NCBI RefSeq assembly: GCF_025370785.1
Contig: NZ_JAMXFA010000018.1
Span: forward strand, 62,001-126,000
Origin: Laspinema olomoucense D3b
GTDB taxonomy: Bacteria; Cyanobacteriota; Cyanobacteriia; Cyanobacteriales; Laspinemataceae
Direction: 5' to 3'
Length of the DNA: 64,000 bases
Shown here: one piece after another, positions 26,822 through 35,335 of the stretch
How positions within the stretch are numbered: the first letter of the stretch is position 1
Layout of the letters: each line of letters starts with the position of its first letter
Notes under the pieces: generated by a model
Told to the model about the DNA's origin: nothing
Database searches by the model: none
What the model saw: only the letters and a program-made list of their open reading frames with translations
Translations under genes and position numbers: made by a program

Positions 26822-26972
26822 ATCTCATTCTCCCTCAAAATTACGCTGAAATCCTCCCTCTAGCTCCTTCCCTCGAATCTCTGAGAAAATTTACATTCCG
26901 TTACAAAGGCCAGAAACCCCACCGGGTCAAGGATTAGGGAAAACTTAACCCCCCTAACCCGGAATAAACCCT

Positions 26973-27188
26973 TCAAAAAATCAAATAATCCGGGGATTCA
27001 TACAAGGGAGGACTGCCATAAATTTTCGCCTGCTTCTTCGTCGTCCGAGTCAACGGATAGGCCCGCAGACTGTCCTCCGACAGATTCAACACCTTCACCC
27101 AGGGATTCTCCATCAACCCCGTGAGGGTTTCCTCATCCAGGGGACACTCAAACACCGAATACTGCACCCTCTGGCAGCGCTGTTCCAT
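26973..27188 (-). pseudogene. cas2: N-terminally truncated cas2 relic
   Basis: Seventy-one codons match the last three quarters of Cas2: RVQYSVFECPLDEE, then EDSLRAYPL and the end IYGSPPLYESPDYLIF. The first strand and helix, which carry the catalytic/metal Asp (pattern YDIxDDxRR), are missing. A stop lies in frame 12 codons upstream of the ATG and no matching N-terminus can be found in that stretch. No cas1 or cas4 is adjacent. It is a remnant of an adaptation module. Alternatively it could be a short protein that survives as a structural partner, but that seems unlikely. Confidence 0.75.
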
Positions 27189-27441
27189 TAGCTTTTGGTC
27201 ATTAAATTTACCCCTTTGACCGGGCTAGAGTGTCAAAACTTACCGAAGGATTAAAGGAGTAAAGTGAGAAATTTTCCCGGTGGCGATCGCCTCGAAAAAG
27301 GCTGATAAAATTCGGGTCAATAGCGGCGATCGCTATAGCAGTAAGGGCGAGTCTACCGCACCGCTATATACAATTATAAAAAACAGGAATTGATATTAAA
27401 ATAGAATACAATATCAGAAGTGCAACTCCCATCAAATCTCC

Positions 27442-28371
27442 ATGATAGACCATGATCGCCTATTCAAAGAACTCCTAGAAACCTTCTTGCCCGAATTCTT
27501 GGAACTGTTCTTCCCCGAACTCTGGAACGCCATAGACCCGGACTCCTTATCCTTCCAAGATAAAGAACTGTTTACCGACATCACCTCTGGGGAGAAATAC
27601 GCAGCGGATCTCGTCATCCGAGCCCAACTGAAATATGGGAAAATCCCCATCCTGATTCATCTCGAACATCAAGCGCGCACCGAACCCAACTTTCCGCGTC
27701 GGATGTTTATTTACTTCTGCCGATTGCTAGAAAAATACGCCATCAGCATTTATCCGATTGCCGTGCTATCCTTTGATACACCCCAACGACCGGATCCGAA
27801 TACCTATCAAGTGGAATGTTGTGGCAAAGAAGTGAACCGATTTAACTATGAAGTCATCCAGTTAAATCGCCTGAATTGGCAAGATTTTCGGGACAGCAAC
27901 AATGCGATCGGCTGTGCATTGATGGCAAAAATGCAGATGGAAAGAGGCGAGCGGCCCCAAGTCAAGCTAGAATGTTTGCGAATGCTGCATCACCTAAACC
28001 TCAACCCAGCCCGAACCCAGTTAATTTCCGGATTTATCGATATTTACCTACGCTTAAATCCAGAAGAACAAGCCCTATTTCAAGCACAATTAAGTACCAT
28101 TTTACCCCAAGAACAGGAGGGAGTCATGGAAATCGTCACCAGTTGGATGGAACAAGGAATCGAACAAGGACTCGAACAGGGGATGCGGCAAGCAACGGTT
28201 TCCCTAGTTGAGCGTTTACTGAATCGCCGTTGCGGGGGCATTTCTCCCGAGTTAGATTTGGCAGTCCGACAGTTACCGACTCCCCGCTTAGAGGATTTGA
28301 GCGAGGCCCTGCTAGATTTTACCAGTGAAGCGGATCTCGTCGCCTGGTTGAACGAAAGAACCGAGGGTTAA
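27442..28371 (+). CDS. Rpn/PDDEXK-type protein with DUF4351
   Basis: The protein has 309 residues. It is a member of the large cyanobacterial group related to Rpn (recombination-promoting nuclease)/putative transposase proteins. The N-terminal half carries a PD-(D/E)XK-like core: HDRLFKELLETFLPEFLELFF, then AADLVIRAQL and ILIHLEHQ, in which D and E-x-Q replace the classical D and E-x-K. MEQGIEQGLEQGMRQA is the low-complexity hinge, and the last 55 residues are DUF4351 (LLNRRCGGISPELDLAVRQLP, LEDLSEALLDF). It is transcribed toward the cas operon, opposite to it, and is a late insertion between cas2 relic and effector genes. Confidence 0.85.
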   Translation: MIDHDRLFKELLETFLPEFLELFFPELWNAIDPDSLSFQDKELFTDITSGEKYAADLVIRAQLKYGKIPILIHLEHQARTEPNFPRRMFIYFCRLLEKYAISIYPIAVLSFDTPQRPDPNTYQVECCGKEVNRFNYEVIQLNRLNWQDFRDSNNAIGCALMAKMQMERGERPQVKLECLRMLHHLNLNPARTQLISGFIDIYLRLNPEEQALFQAQLSTILPQEQEGVMEIVTSWMEQGIEQGLEQGMRQATVSLVERLLNRRCGGISPELDLAVRQLPTPRLEDLSEALLDFTSEADLVAWLNERTEG

Positions 28372-28378
28372 TCGGTAG

Positions 28379-28431
28379 GGTGCGTCAGATAAACAGGCGA
28401 TCGGGTTGATCGTGATGTTTGCTGACGCACC
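28379..28431. repeat. Inverted repeat GGTGCGTCAG, likely bidirectional terminator
   Basis: GGTGCGTCAG (28379-28388) and CTGACGCACC (28422-28431) enclose 33 bases. It lies between two convergent genes. The GGTGCGTCA...TGACGCACC palindrome is a dispersed element in many cyanobacterial genomes. Confidence 0.7.
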
Positions 28432-28446
28432 GGGTTGGGGTAAGCA

Positions 28447-29082
28447 TTAATCCTCTAAATTAACTTTTTTAATACTGCCATCCTCTCTCAGTTCTGTGAT
28501 GCTCGCAGTCACGGTTTGAGACTCAGACAGAATTTTAAAATTTTTCGGCTCTTTCTGAGTGAGCTTAATCGTTCCTAGAATTTCGTAGGTGACTTTATTG
28601 CCTTTAATGGCTGTTACTTTTGCCTCAAGTTGTTGACCGATTTGGAACGTCTGTGCCTGCAAGACTTCCGCAATTTCTGCCTGACGTTCGGAGACGATGG
28701 GTTCGGCGGCGGATTGGGTGGCGATCGCATTTAACTCCCCAGTCGGTACGGCATTTTTGTAATAGCGCATCAGGCGGAACCCCCAGCCTAATATTTCCTG
28801 CATAGCAGCCGGGTCCTCTTGATATTGTCGTAGTGATTCGTTGCAAACCTTGGAAATAGTCTGGTAATAACCCGAAGTCTTTCCACTATGTCCAATCGTT
28901 CGGCCATTATTAGAAAGGGTTTGCAGGTATTTAAAGAATCCTTTTCCGGCATCGGGTTTATCTCCAAATGCTCGTAAATAGGCGATGGCTTTTCCCAGTT
29001 CGTTGGCATCTGCTTCATTTAATACCAACTGTTGGGCGATCGCATGGGCGACTTTCCATTGATTGTCTGAGAGAGATGTCAT
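28447..29082 (-). CDS. Unknown protein, last gene of the type III-D operon
   Basis: The protein has 211 residues and is not assigned to a Cas family. Residues 1-120 are predicted mostly helical (NQWKVAHAIAQQLVLNEADA, GKAIAYLRAFG, KGFFKYLQTLSNNGRTIG, WGFRLMRYYKN). The C-terminal 70 residues look like a small beta-barrel (IGQQLEAKVTAIKGNKVTYE, ILGTIKLTQKEPKNFKIL), possibly OB-like. It follows the last cas7 by 71 bases on the same strand, which suggests co-transcription. It could be an accessory effector, an RNA-binding helper or an unrelated hitch-hiker. Confidence 0.6.
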   Translation of the reverse strand: MTSLSDNQWKVAHAIAQQLVLNEADANELGKAIAYLRAFGDKPDAGKGFFKYLQTLSNNGRTIGHSGKTSGYYQTISKVCNESLRQYQEDPAAMQEILGWGFRLMRYYKNAVPTGELNAIATQSAAEPIVSERQAEIAEVLQAQTFQIGQQLEAKVTAIKGNKVTYEILGTIKLTQKEPKNFKILSESQTVTASITELREDGSIKKVNLED

Positions 29083-29153
29083 AAAAGTATCCAGTGGTTT
29101 GATAAACAGGGTTGAGGGTGGGGTGCAGGATTACAGCGATCGCACCCTAGAAA

Positions 29154-30161
29154 TTAATAGATTCCTTGGGGAGGTTGGCGCGTTGTAGGATAAAATAGGA
29201 CGCGATGCAACTGTTCGAGTTGCTGTTTTTGAATCAATTGGTTGTGTGCCTGTTGCATGGCAGTTCCGAGAAAGTCTTGCAACGGTTTCCCAGTCATTGA
29301 TTCGCTTTCTGGATTGTAGGAGAGATAGCGATCGCGCAAATTATCTGGTTTTTTCAGTTCTGTTACCGCTACGGTCATGGTTCCCATGCCAATGGGTTTA
29401 CCGCCGCCAATTTTGAGGGCCATTGGATACTGGGAATCTTGTCCGAGGGCAATGAATAATACCCCCAATTCTGCCGGAGTTAAATTGGTTAACTGTACCC
29501 GAGTGCTAAAGGTTAGCTGAGTTCCCGCTTGCTGTACGGGAATGCCTTTATTTTGCCCGGGACTGGCAGGGCGATCGGTATGGTAATAAAACTTACGTCC
29601 TTTTGCCATTCCCCGAGTATCAAAATACCGTCGAGTTTCATCGGGACGGGGGCGATATAAGGAAGGCATAAACCCAGCGCCATATTTGGCAGAAATACAT
29701 TGAGAATCACTAAACTCAATGACTCCCTGCCAATCCATCGCCCCAAAAACGCGACTGGCGGGACAGAGTTGTTCTTTATTTCTGCAGGGCGATCGGTCTT
29801 GAGGAATTTGATTTCTGTATCGATTAGTAACAACCGCTAAGGTGCTATTGGTAATCGCTTCATAAACCGATCGCACCACCCCTTTCAAAGAACTCCCGGG
29901 AATCACTGGATTTTTTCCGGCGTTTAGTGCCATCAGTTTGATTAACGGAATCCGGTTCTCGCCAACATCGCTTCCCATTGCGACAACCCCAGTGGAAATA
30001 TGGACCGGAGTCTGAACTGTGAGGGTTAAGAATAAGGTTCCAGAAATGTGATCGGCATGATATTTATCGTGGCCGATGGGTCTTTGCAGCGGCGGTCTTT
30101 GCGTGGGAAAAGAAACAAATTCGTAAGGTTTAGGTTCAGTAATTTCAAATTGGTTTGTCAT
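29154..30161 (-). CDS. cas7: Type III-D RAMP protein, Cas7 with insertion
   Basis: The protein has 335 residues from ATG 30161, whose ATG overlaps the csx19 stop (ATGA). A longer in-frame extension upstream runs through csx19 and is rejected. RAMP marks: NPVIPGSSLKGVVRS near 98-112, and the Gly-rich loop LKIGGGKPIGMGTMTV near 265-280. Between the two is a long insertion with a cysteine pair (SPCRNKEQLCPASRVFG) and a Tyr/Arg-rich stretch. By position it matches the Cas7-insertion subunit of the type III-Dv complex. It would cap the backbone that binds crRNA and target RNA. Confidence 0.82.
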   Translation of the reverse strand: MTNQFEITEPKPYEFVSFPTQRPPLQRPIGHDKYHADHISGTLFLTLTVQTPVHISTGVVAMGSDVGENRIPLIKLMALNAGKNPVIPGSSLKGVVRSVYEAITNSTLAVVTNRYRNQIPQDRSPCRNKEQLCPASRVFGAMDWQGVIEFSDSQCISAKYGAGFMPSLYRPRPDETRRYFDTRGMAKGRKFYYHTDRPASPGQNKGIPVQQAGTQLTFSTRVQLTNLTPAELGVLFIALGQDSQYPMALKIGGGKPIGMGTMTVAVTELKKPDNLRDRYLSYNPESESMTGKPLQDFLGTAMQQAHNQLIQKQQLEQLHRVLFYPTTRQPPQGIY

Positions 30162-30592
30162 GATTTTTTCACCCTTAAAGCCACAAAATGAACCGTTGAG
30201 GTATCCGCATCGAAAAAATAGCGTTGACCGATATTGACCGAGGTTTTCCCTGTCAATTTCGGAAATCGGGTTTCCGTGGCGGGATAAAGATGAGCATCGC
30301 GATCTTGAACTTGCCAACGGTTGCCGACGGGCGTAAATTTGGGTTCTTCCCCAGTGGTACTCAGCAGCAACACGCTAAAGGAGTCGCCTTTTTGCTGCCA
30401 GCGAATTTCCCGGTTTTCGTCAAACATCTGTCCTTCGGGACTGGGAAAATCCGAGGGTAATTCTGTTGATAATTCTCCCAGTTTATGCAGCCAACGCAAA
30501 CAATAGTAAGTTGGTTGACTTGGGGGATGTTCTAACAAGGCTTTGAGGTCGCTTTCCGTCAGGTTGTTTCTGACTCCAACAAATCCATTCAT
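30158..30592 (-). CDS. csx19: Csx19-like protein
   Basis: The protein has 144 residues from ATG 30592, which overlaps the previous stop by four bases; an upstream extension in frame is rejected. The segment ENREIRWQQKGDSFSVLLLS is the recognisable strand pair of the Csx19 family, followed by YPATETRFPKL and the C-terminal strand VHFVALRVKKS. Csx19 is a type III-D-specific subunit that sits at the backbone of the effector complex. Its presence beside Csx10 supports the III-D assignment. Sequence similarity within this family is low, so the call also rests on gene order. Confidence 0.65.
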   Translation of the reverse strand: MNGFVGVRNNLTESDLKALLEHPPSQPTYYCLRWLHKLGELSTELPSDFPSPEGQMFDENREIRWQQKGDSFSVLLLSTTGEEPKFTPVGNRWQVQDRDAHLYPATETRFPKLTGKTSVNIGQRYFFDADTSTVHFVALRVKKS

Positions 30593-31536
30593 TTGGCTTT
30601 TGCCTCCACTTTCCGACTCCACGCTTTGACCGATCGCGTAAATAAATCTTTGACTTGTTCCGTTCCTTCCCAGCGCAGTTCTACCCCTAAACCCAACTCC
30701 ATCAATCCAGCTTTCACCGGAGTTGATTCCGAATCATCCGCTGGAAATCCATAAGCAGAACGGTCCTCACCGATAAATTCTCCTGCACCTAATAACTGAA
30801 CTGGCGGCCAATTTTTATCGCTTCCTAATAGACGAATGCGCTCATTTTCTATGGTACAACCCGGATAGCGAACCACAGCGGAATCGAGATGAATTCTCAC
30901 CACCCCTAACCCGCGAGATTTGGCAAATCCTAGGCCAAACCACCCCTCATCTAAATCCCGTAATACTAAGCCAATTAACCCCAATTGAGCTAGGGTAAAG
31001 TTTTTGAGGTGAATTTTCGTTTTAAACTCCCCAGCAGTACAAACTTGGTAGTTAAACGGACCGACCGCCACGGACCCAAATACCCGGTCAATAGCTACCC
31101 CATTGCGTTCTTCTAACTTGAGGGATTTGGGGGTGGGATAGGCATCCTCAATTCTAATCCGGCTGGCAATAGAAGTATGACCAAATATTTGGTCGGTAAA
31201 TGAGGACAACCGATAAATATCCGGTGCTTCTGTAATAGAGTCCAGATATTTATATTCATCCAAGTTCAGGGGATTACCGGCCCATAAATGCTCAGGATTA
31301 CTGGGCCTTTTATCTTGTCCCACGGTGCGGACAATCCGTTCGGCATGAGCGCGAATTGCACCCTTGAGACTGCTGCCGGGAAGATAAACCGATCGCCCTC
31401 CGGCATGATAGGTTTCCACGAATTCCATATCCGGTTTTGTGGGGTCTGCTCCTTCTTTCCCCGACTTAATTAAAATCGGTCCATCGGGGGAAATCGTCAA
31501 TTCAACCGTACATTGATTTACAAAACGTTTGTGCAT
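30589..31536 (-). CDS. cas7: Type III-D RAMP protein, Cas7-like
   Basis: The protein has 315 residues from ATG 31536 (a TTG eight codons upstream is possible). RAMP features: SVYLPGSSLKGAIRAHAERI near 50-70, IFGHTSIASRI (the metal/structural loop), and the Gly-rich loop GFAKSRGLGVV near 215. An acidic GADPTKPDMEF precedes the PGSSLKG motif at the place where Csm3-type proteins carry the target-RNA-cleaving Asp, so it may be one of the cleaving subunits. The C-terminal 80 residues are specific to this subunit. In type III-Dv the equivalent domain is fused to the preceding Cas7. Confidence 0.82.
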   Translation of the reverse strand: MHKRFVNQCTVELTISPDGPILIKSGKEGADPTKPDMEFVETYHAGGRSVYLPGSSLKGAIRAHAERIVRTVGQDKRPSNPEHLWAGNPLNLDEYKYLDSITEAPDIYRLSSFTDQIFGHTSIASRIRIEDAYPTPKSLKLEERNGVAIDRVFGSVAVGPFNYQVCTAGEFKTKIHLKNFTLAQLGLIGLVLRDLDEGWFGLGFAKSRGLGVVRIHLDSAVVRYPGCTIENERIRLLGSDKNWPPVQLLGAGEFIGEDRSAYGFPADDSESTPVKAGLMELGLGVELRWEGTEQVKDLFTRSVKAWSRKVEAKAK

Positions 31537-31615
31537 AATCTGTCGATTTTTCTCAATCAAAACTTGATAATATTTGAGCCTGCACAGGCAGGCTTGATTC
31601 CTAGAACAGCATCCT

Positions 31616-32479
31616 TTAGGATGTCGGTGAGGATGGAGTTAATTCGGCCATTTTGCATCGAATATGCTTGATGAGAGATTGCACCCAATCGTCTTTATAA
31701 TCTTCTGCATTTTCATAGGCTGTTTCATCCTCATTGACCATTTTGCGGAGATAGTCCAACAAAAACTCCGGATGGCCTTCCACATCGACCCAAAGCATTT
31801 TTTCGATGTCCAGTTCAACCACTCCCAAACCGCGCGATCGGCCTCCGCCTAATGGAATTTGCTGAGTTTCAAACTGATGCAACCCAATCATCAGTAATCC
31901 TAACTCCCATTCCTCCGCATTTTCTACCACTGCACGAAACTCAAATTGCGTTCCGGCAGGGACAACTTGGAAATCATAGAGTTTGCCATCGGCAGCCGTT
32001 TCGGTATCGCGGTCGATCGCCACCCCATCTCGTTCTTGGTATTGTCCGAACCAATTTTCAGCCAATACGGTTAAATCTCGGACTTGAAATTTACTAGCAA
32101 ACCAAGGCGAACCAAACAGACTAGATATCAAATCAGTTTGGTTAACAATAGCTTCGGTAAGGCTCAAATCATCGGTGTATTGTTCCTTGAATTTTTTAAT
32201 TTCACTAGCGGTAATGGACCACTCCTGTTCATTGGCGGGATTAGCGACTAAATGGCGATCGCCGCCCCAAATCCCGCGCAAGAAACTTTCCAGGCGCGAT
32301 CGTAACGCACCTTTAAAACTTGACCCGGGAATCAACGGACGTCCAAAAGCATCCTTAATCACTGGCAAATCCGACCCAATCGGTTCTGAAGAACGACCCG
32401 CACCAATTCGCAATGCCGTAATCGTAGTCAATGTTCCGCTAATTTTTAACCGATTTGTGAACGTTTCAAATGTTTTCAT
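31616..32479 (-). CDS. cas7: Type III-D RAMP protein, Csm3-like Cas7
   Basis: The protein has 287 residues. It is closest to Csm3: LRIGAGRSSEPIGSDLPVIK with Asp37 at the catalytic position (compare GGIDNPVIRD in Csm3), then PLIPGSSFKGALRSRLES, LFGSPWFASKF, and the Gly-rich loop LGGGRSRGLGVVELD near 210-225. It should cleave target RNA at six-base intervals as part of the backbone. The gene follows the CARF gene by 33 bases and is separated from the next cas7 by 79 bases that contain a small AGCCTGC/GCAGGCT hairpin. Confidence 0.88.
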   Translation of the reverse strand: MKTFETFTNRLKISGTLTTITALRIGAGRSSEPIGSDLPVIKDAFGRPLIPGSSFKGALRSRLESFLRGIWGGDRHLVANPANEQEWSITASEIKKFKEQYTDDLSLTEAIVNQTDLISSLFGSPWFASKFQVRDLTVLAENWFGQYQERDGVAIDRDTETAADGKLYDFQVVPAGTQFEFRAVVENAEEWELGLLMIGLHQFETQQIPLGGGRSRGLGVVELDIEKMLWVDVEGHPEFLLDYLRKMVNEDETAYENAEDYKDDWVQSLIKHIRCKMAELTPSSPTS

Positions 32480-32512
32480 AATTCCTCACACTTTTTTTTA
32501 TCCGTCGCCTGA

Positions 32513-33646
32513 TTACCAAGGGTTTGTATTAACATCGGGTTCTTTGCCATAGCGATGCAGCAGCAAAACCCCCTTGGCTGAAGTACAACTCACCCGCAAC
32601 CCTTGGGTTACCCGAAAATGGTCCATATTTCCCTTATTTTCATATTTGTCATACTGCACCCCTCCATGTGTTTTGAGACGGCTGGTATCGCCGTTAGATT
32701 GTGCTAATAAACAAGAGACTAATGCCAAGGTTTCTTGTAATTTTACCCGTTCTGCTTGGGACTTGATTTGGTTGTAATCCCCCCGAAAGGAGTCTTTATA
32801 TTCAATTCCCGGAAACTCTAGCAACTTTTGGGAAAGCAGTTTATTTTTCGACTGTTCCCAAATCAGTTTACCCCAGGTGGATAGCACCCGCTTGTCATTA
32901 AAAGTTCCTAGCAAGGATTCAGGAACATCGGTGACTTGTTCGGGAGGAAGTCCTGCACCAGCATCCATCAATGCCAGCTTAACGGTGTGGGGTTCTATGG
33001 CAGCAATATCAATGGCGATCGGTAGGCGCGGAATGGTAATTAACTCCGAACCAACGCCTTCAAAAATGTAGATAATCTCATCGGCATAGAACATCCCAAT
33101 GGTATTGAGATAGCCTTGCAGACTCTTAAAGCCCCCCACTAAGTTGAAATAAATTTTGTAGTCTTTTCGTAGGGGAGGAATTTGGTTCTGTAACCAGACA
33201 ATCAGTTCATCTATTCCTTCAGAAAAGTCAGTGGTGCTGGCAGTAGAAAGACCAGAAGGGGTATAAATGCTGATATTGTTAATCCCCTTTTGTTGCAAAA
33301 AGGTTTGAACAATTTCTGCGGTGGTAAACCCTTGAGCGGTATCCGTAGCAATTAAGTAGTGAATGTCCTCCTTCCCTTGAGTCAGTTCCTCTTGATAAAT
33401 GCCATAAATCCCATTTAATTCGGCACTAGCACCCCGAATCGTCTGGATTTTTCCGGCTTCTAGTTGGGCGATCGCTCTTTCCTTCAGCGTAGTAATAATT
33501 TGCTTGACTTCCTCAGAAAGATTTTCCCATTTTTGATTTGCCATATCCCGCAGACTGGCATACCAGTATTTTTCATCAACATTATCTCGACTAATAGGAT
33601 TAGTTAGTAAACTCGTGCCAATTGTAGAAATGATAACTCGACGCAT
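32513..33646 (-). CDS. CARF-domain (APE2256-type) effector with RelE-like C-terminus
   Basis: The protein has 377 residues. The N-terminal half is a CARF Rossmann fold: MRRVIISTIGTSLLTN with the GTS ligand loop at 10-12, DIHYLIATDTAQG, and FNLVGGFKSLQGYLNTIGM, all typical of the APE2256 group. It should bind cyclic oligoadenylate made by Cas10. After a helical linker (about 230-320) the end reads HFRVTQGLRVSCTSA, GVLLLHRYGK and EPDVNTNP. That strand pattern resembles the core of RelE-type ribosome-dependent mRNA interferases, as in CARF-RelE proteins such as Cami1. The HEPN motif R-x4-6-H is not seen. It lies inside the effector operon, between cas11 and cas7. The CARF call is firm; the RelE call is inference. 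Confidence 0.8.
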   Translation of the reverse strand: MRRVIISTIGTSLLTNPISRDNVDEKYWYASLRDMANQKWENLSEEVKQIITTLKERAIAQLEAGKIQTIRGASAELNGIYGIYQEELTQGKEDIHYLIATDTAQGFTTAEIVQTFLQQKGINNISIYTPSGLSTASTTDFSEGIDELIVWLQNQIPPLRKDYKIYFNLVGGFKSLQGYLNTIGMFYADEIIYIFEGVGSELITIPRLPIAIDIAAIEPHTVKLALMDAGAGLPPEQVTDVPESLLGTFNDKRVLSTWGKLIWEQSKNKLLSQKLLEFPGIEYKDSFRGDYNQIKSQAERVKLQETLALVSCLLAQSNGDTSRLKTHGGVQYDKYENKGNMDHFRVTQGLRVSCTSAKGVLLLHRYGKEPDVNTNPW

Positions 33647-33662
33647 AGTTCTCCTAAGTTAA

Positions 33663-34127
33663 TTATTTGCTTGACTTATTCAGAGATTTTTTATATCTCA
33701 AATACCGTGAGCCATATCCCAAGTACCGGCGAATTAGTTCAATATGAATATCTTTGTATTTTTCAGGCTCGGTTGCATTGGCTTTGGTGGCGATATCTTT
33801 AGAATCCTGGATGAGCCTATCAATATCATTAATGATTTTCTCGGCCAAAGAATCTTTGCCTTTCCCCCATTTGTCATCCCGTCCCATTTGATAGCGCAGA
33901 AAATTTTTGACGACCTCGGCACTATCTGTCGTTTCGGCAACCCGTAACACATTCCGAAACTGGGATTCTTCTAAGTTTCCATAGATTTTTTGGTCTAATG
34001 CCGATTGAATGCACTTGACTAAATCATCCTCAAATCGGCGGATCCCTTTTTGAATTTTTAGCTCAATCTGTTGCTTTTTCTGTTGCTCAATCTGTTGCTC
34101 AATCTGTTGCTCGGTGGATAAACTCAT
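33663..34127 (-). CDS. cas11: Type III small subunit (Cas11/Csm2-like)
   Basis: The protein has 154 residues. It is all-helical, with a Gln-rich coiled N-terminus (EQQIEQQIEQQKKQQIELK) produced by a short DNA repeat. The diagnostic part is QFRNVLRVAETTDSAEVVKN then FLRYQMGRDDKWG, the pattern of the Csm2/Cmr5-type helical bundle that lines the target-RNA channel. The C-terminus is basic (RRYLGYGSRYLRYKKSL). Its ATG overlaps the csx10 stop (34124-34127). Confidence 0.8.
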   Translation of the reverse strand: MSLSTEQQIEQQIEQQKKQQIELKIQKGIRRFEDDLVKCIQSALDQKIYGNLEESQFRNVLRVAETTDSAEVVKNFLRYQMGRDDKWGKGKDSLAEKIINDIDRLIQDSKDIATKANATEPEKYKDIHIELIRRYLGYGSRYLRYKKSLNKSSK

Positions 34128-35335
34128 ACAGCATTCTCCCGAAATACTAAATGAAATGGATTACAAACTAAAACTTGACCGAAACCTTCAGGGGTGCGAT
34201 CGCCAACCCCAGAAACTTCTAATTTTGACAATGCCGGTTCCCACAGTTTGGGATTCTCTGTGCTAAATAGATAAACCCCTCCTTTGTTGGTAATCAATTC
34301 GATATCTTTCATCCGACCCCAGGCGCTATTCCACCCCGAACGATAGTCATAGCTGCTATAAGCTACGCATAATTCTAAGGAAGCGTCATCGACTCCCGCA
34401 AAGTCGCACAACATTGCTGGGGAAATCACTGTGGTGCGTAGCCAATCTTCCGTTAAGATGGCATCGGATTGTAAATCCAGGGTAAAATAGGTGTGCTTGT
34501 CTTGCCACTGCTGATTCTTTTTCCCAAAAATATTGTTCCAAGTTTGCCACCGTTGGCGCAATTGCTGATTAAATTTCGCCAACCGTTCGTTAAGATTATT
34601 TTTAACGTTACTTGCCTTGGGTTCTATCTTAACTTTACCCAATCCTCGCGAGGTTGCACCTCCCAATCGAAAATGGTGCTTCTGAATAAACCCGATTAGC
34701 GATTTGGCTAAGGCATCATCCTCAACGTAAATCTTACTGCGATAGATAGCTGGGTCGTTCTCTTTCCCTTGGGTTTCGTTGAGAACTTCAATGCTGTACA
34801 ATATCTGCTCTTGAGCCGTGGCACGACGGCGATTAATTCCCACGCGGGTCAGCAGGCGTTTGGTTACAGCATGGGTTTGATACTGGCCTTTTTTCTGGCT
34901 AAAAAATGCGCTATAGGGTTCCACCCGACCTTCATTATCCGCCGGGTCGTTGGGGTCATAAGGATGACCAAATTGTTCCGCACAGAAGCGGTCAATTAAG
35001 GTATCGAAAACGCCATTGCCTTTCGGTTTAAACCCCGGTTTGGTTTTGGAACTCACTGCCGTAGTGGGTATCACCAGCACTTCGGTGTCAGTAGTACCCG
35101 GATAGGCATTGTGAAAAATAGCCGCGCGATCGCCTAAAAATAAGGTTTGAAAATCGCCTCCCTCCTGACTTAAATCCTGATTTTCCTGTCCCGACTGTTG
35201 CAGCAATACCGAGGCGACTGCACCCCGAATCACCGAACCGGGAATATAATCACTCGCTTCACTCACTGAACCTGGTTTTTTGACGCCGATCGCCAAGGGT
35301 GACTCAGCGGTAATGGTTAGCTCAATCTTGTTCAT
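34124..35335 (-). CDS. csx10: Csx10, Cas5-type RAMP of type III-D
   Basis: The protein has 403 residues. The opening TITAESPLAIGVKKPGSVSE then SDYIPGSVIRGAVAS is the Csx10 signature, and a second RAMP half ends with RLGGATSRGLGKVKIEP near 230 and VGDRTPEGFGQVLV near the C-terminus. Csx10 is the Cas5-like subunit that holds the 5' handle of the crRNA, and it is the marker gene of type III-D. It overlaps its neighbours by four bases on both sides (34124-34127 and 35332-35335), so it is translationally coupled. Confidence 0.88.
   Translation of the reverse strand: MNKIELTITAESPLAIGVKKPGSVSEASDYIPGSVIRGAVASVLLQQSGQENQDLSQEGGDFQTLFLGDRAAIFHNAYPGTTDTEVLVIPTTAVSSKTKPGFKPKGNGVFDTLIDRFCAEQFGHPYDPNDPADNEGRVEPYSAFFSQKKGQYQTHAVTKRLLTRVGINRRRATAQEQILYSIEVLNETQGKENDPAIYRSKIYVEDDALAKSLIGFIQKHHFRLGGATSRGLGKVKIEPKASNVKNNLNERLAKFNQQLRQRWQTWNNIFGKKNQQWQDKHTYFTLDLQSDAILTEDWLRTTVISPAMLCDFAGVDDASLELCVAYSSYDYRSGWNSAWGRMKDIELITNKGGVYLFSTENPKLWEPALSKLEVSGVGDRTPEGFGQVLVCNPFHLVFRENAV

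Noticed and set aside
29154-30317. Longer version of the last Cas7 starting at 30317
   Set aside because: The extra 52 residues overlap csx19 fully and are Ser/Arg-rich without RAMP features; ATG 30161 overlaps the csx19 stop as in the other genes of the operon.
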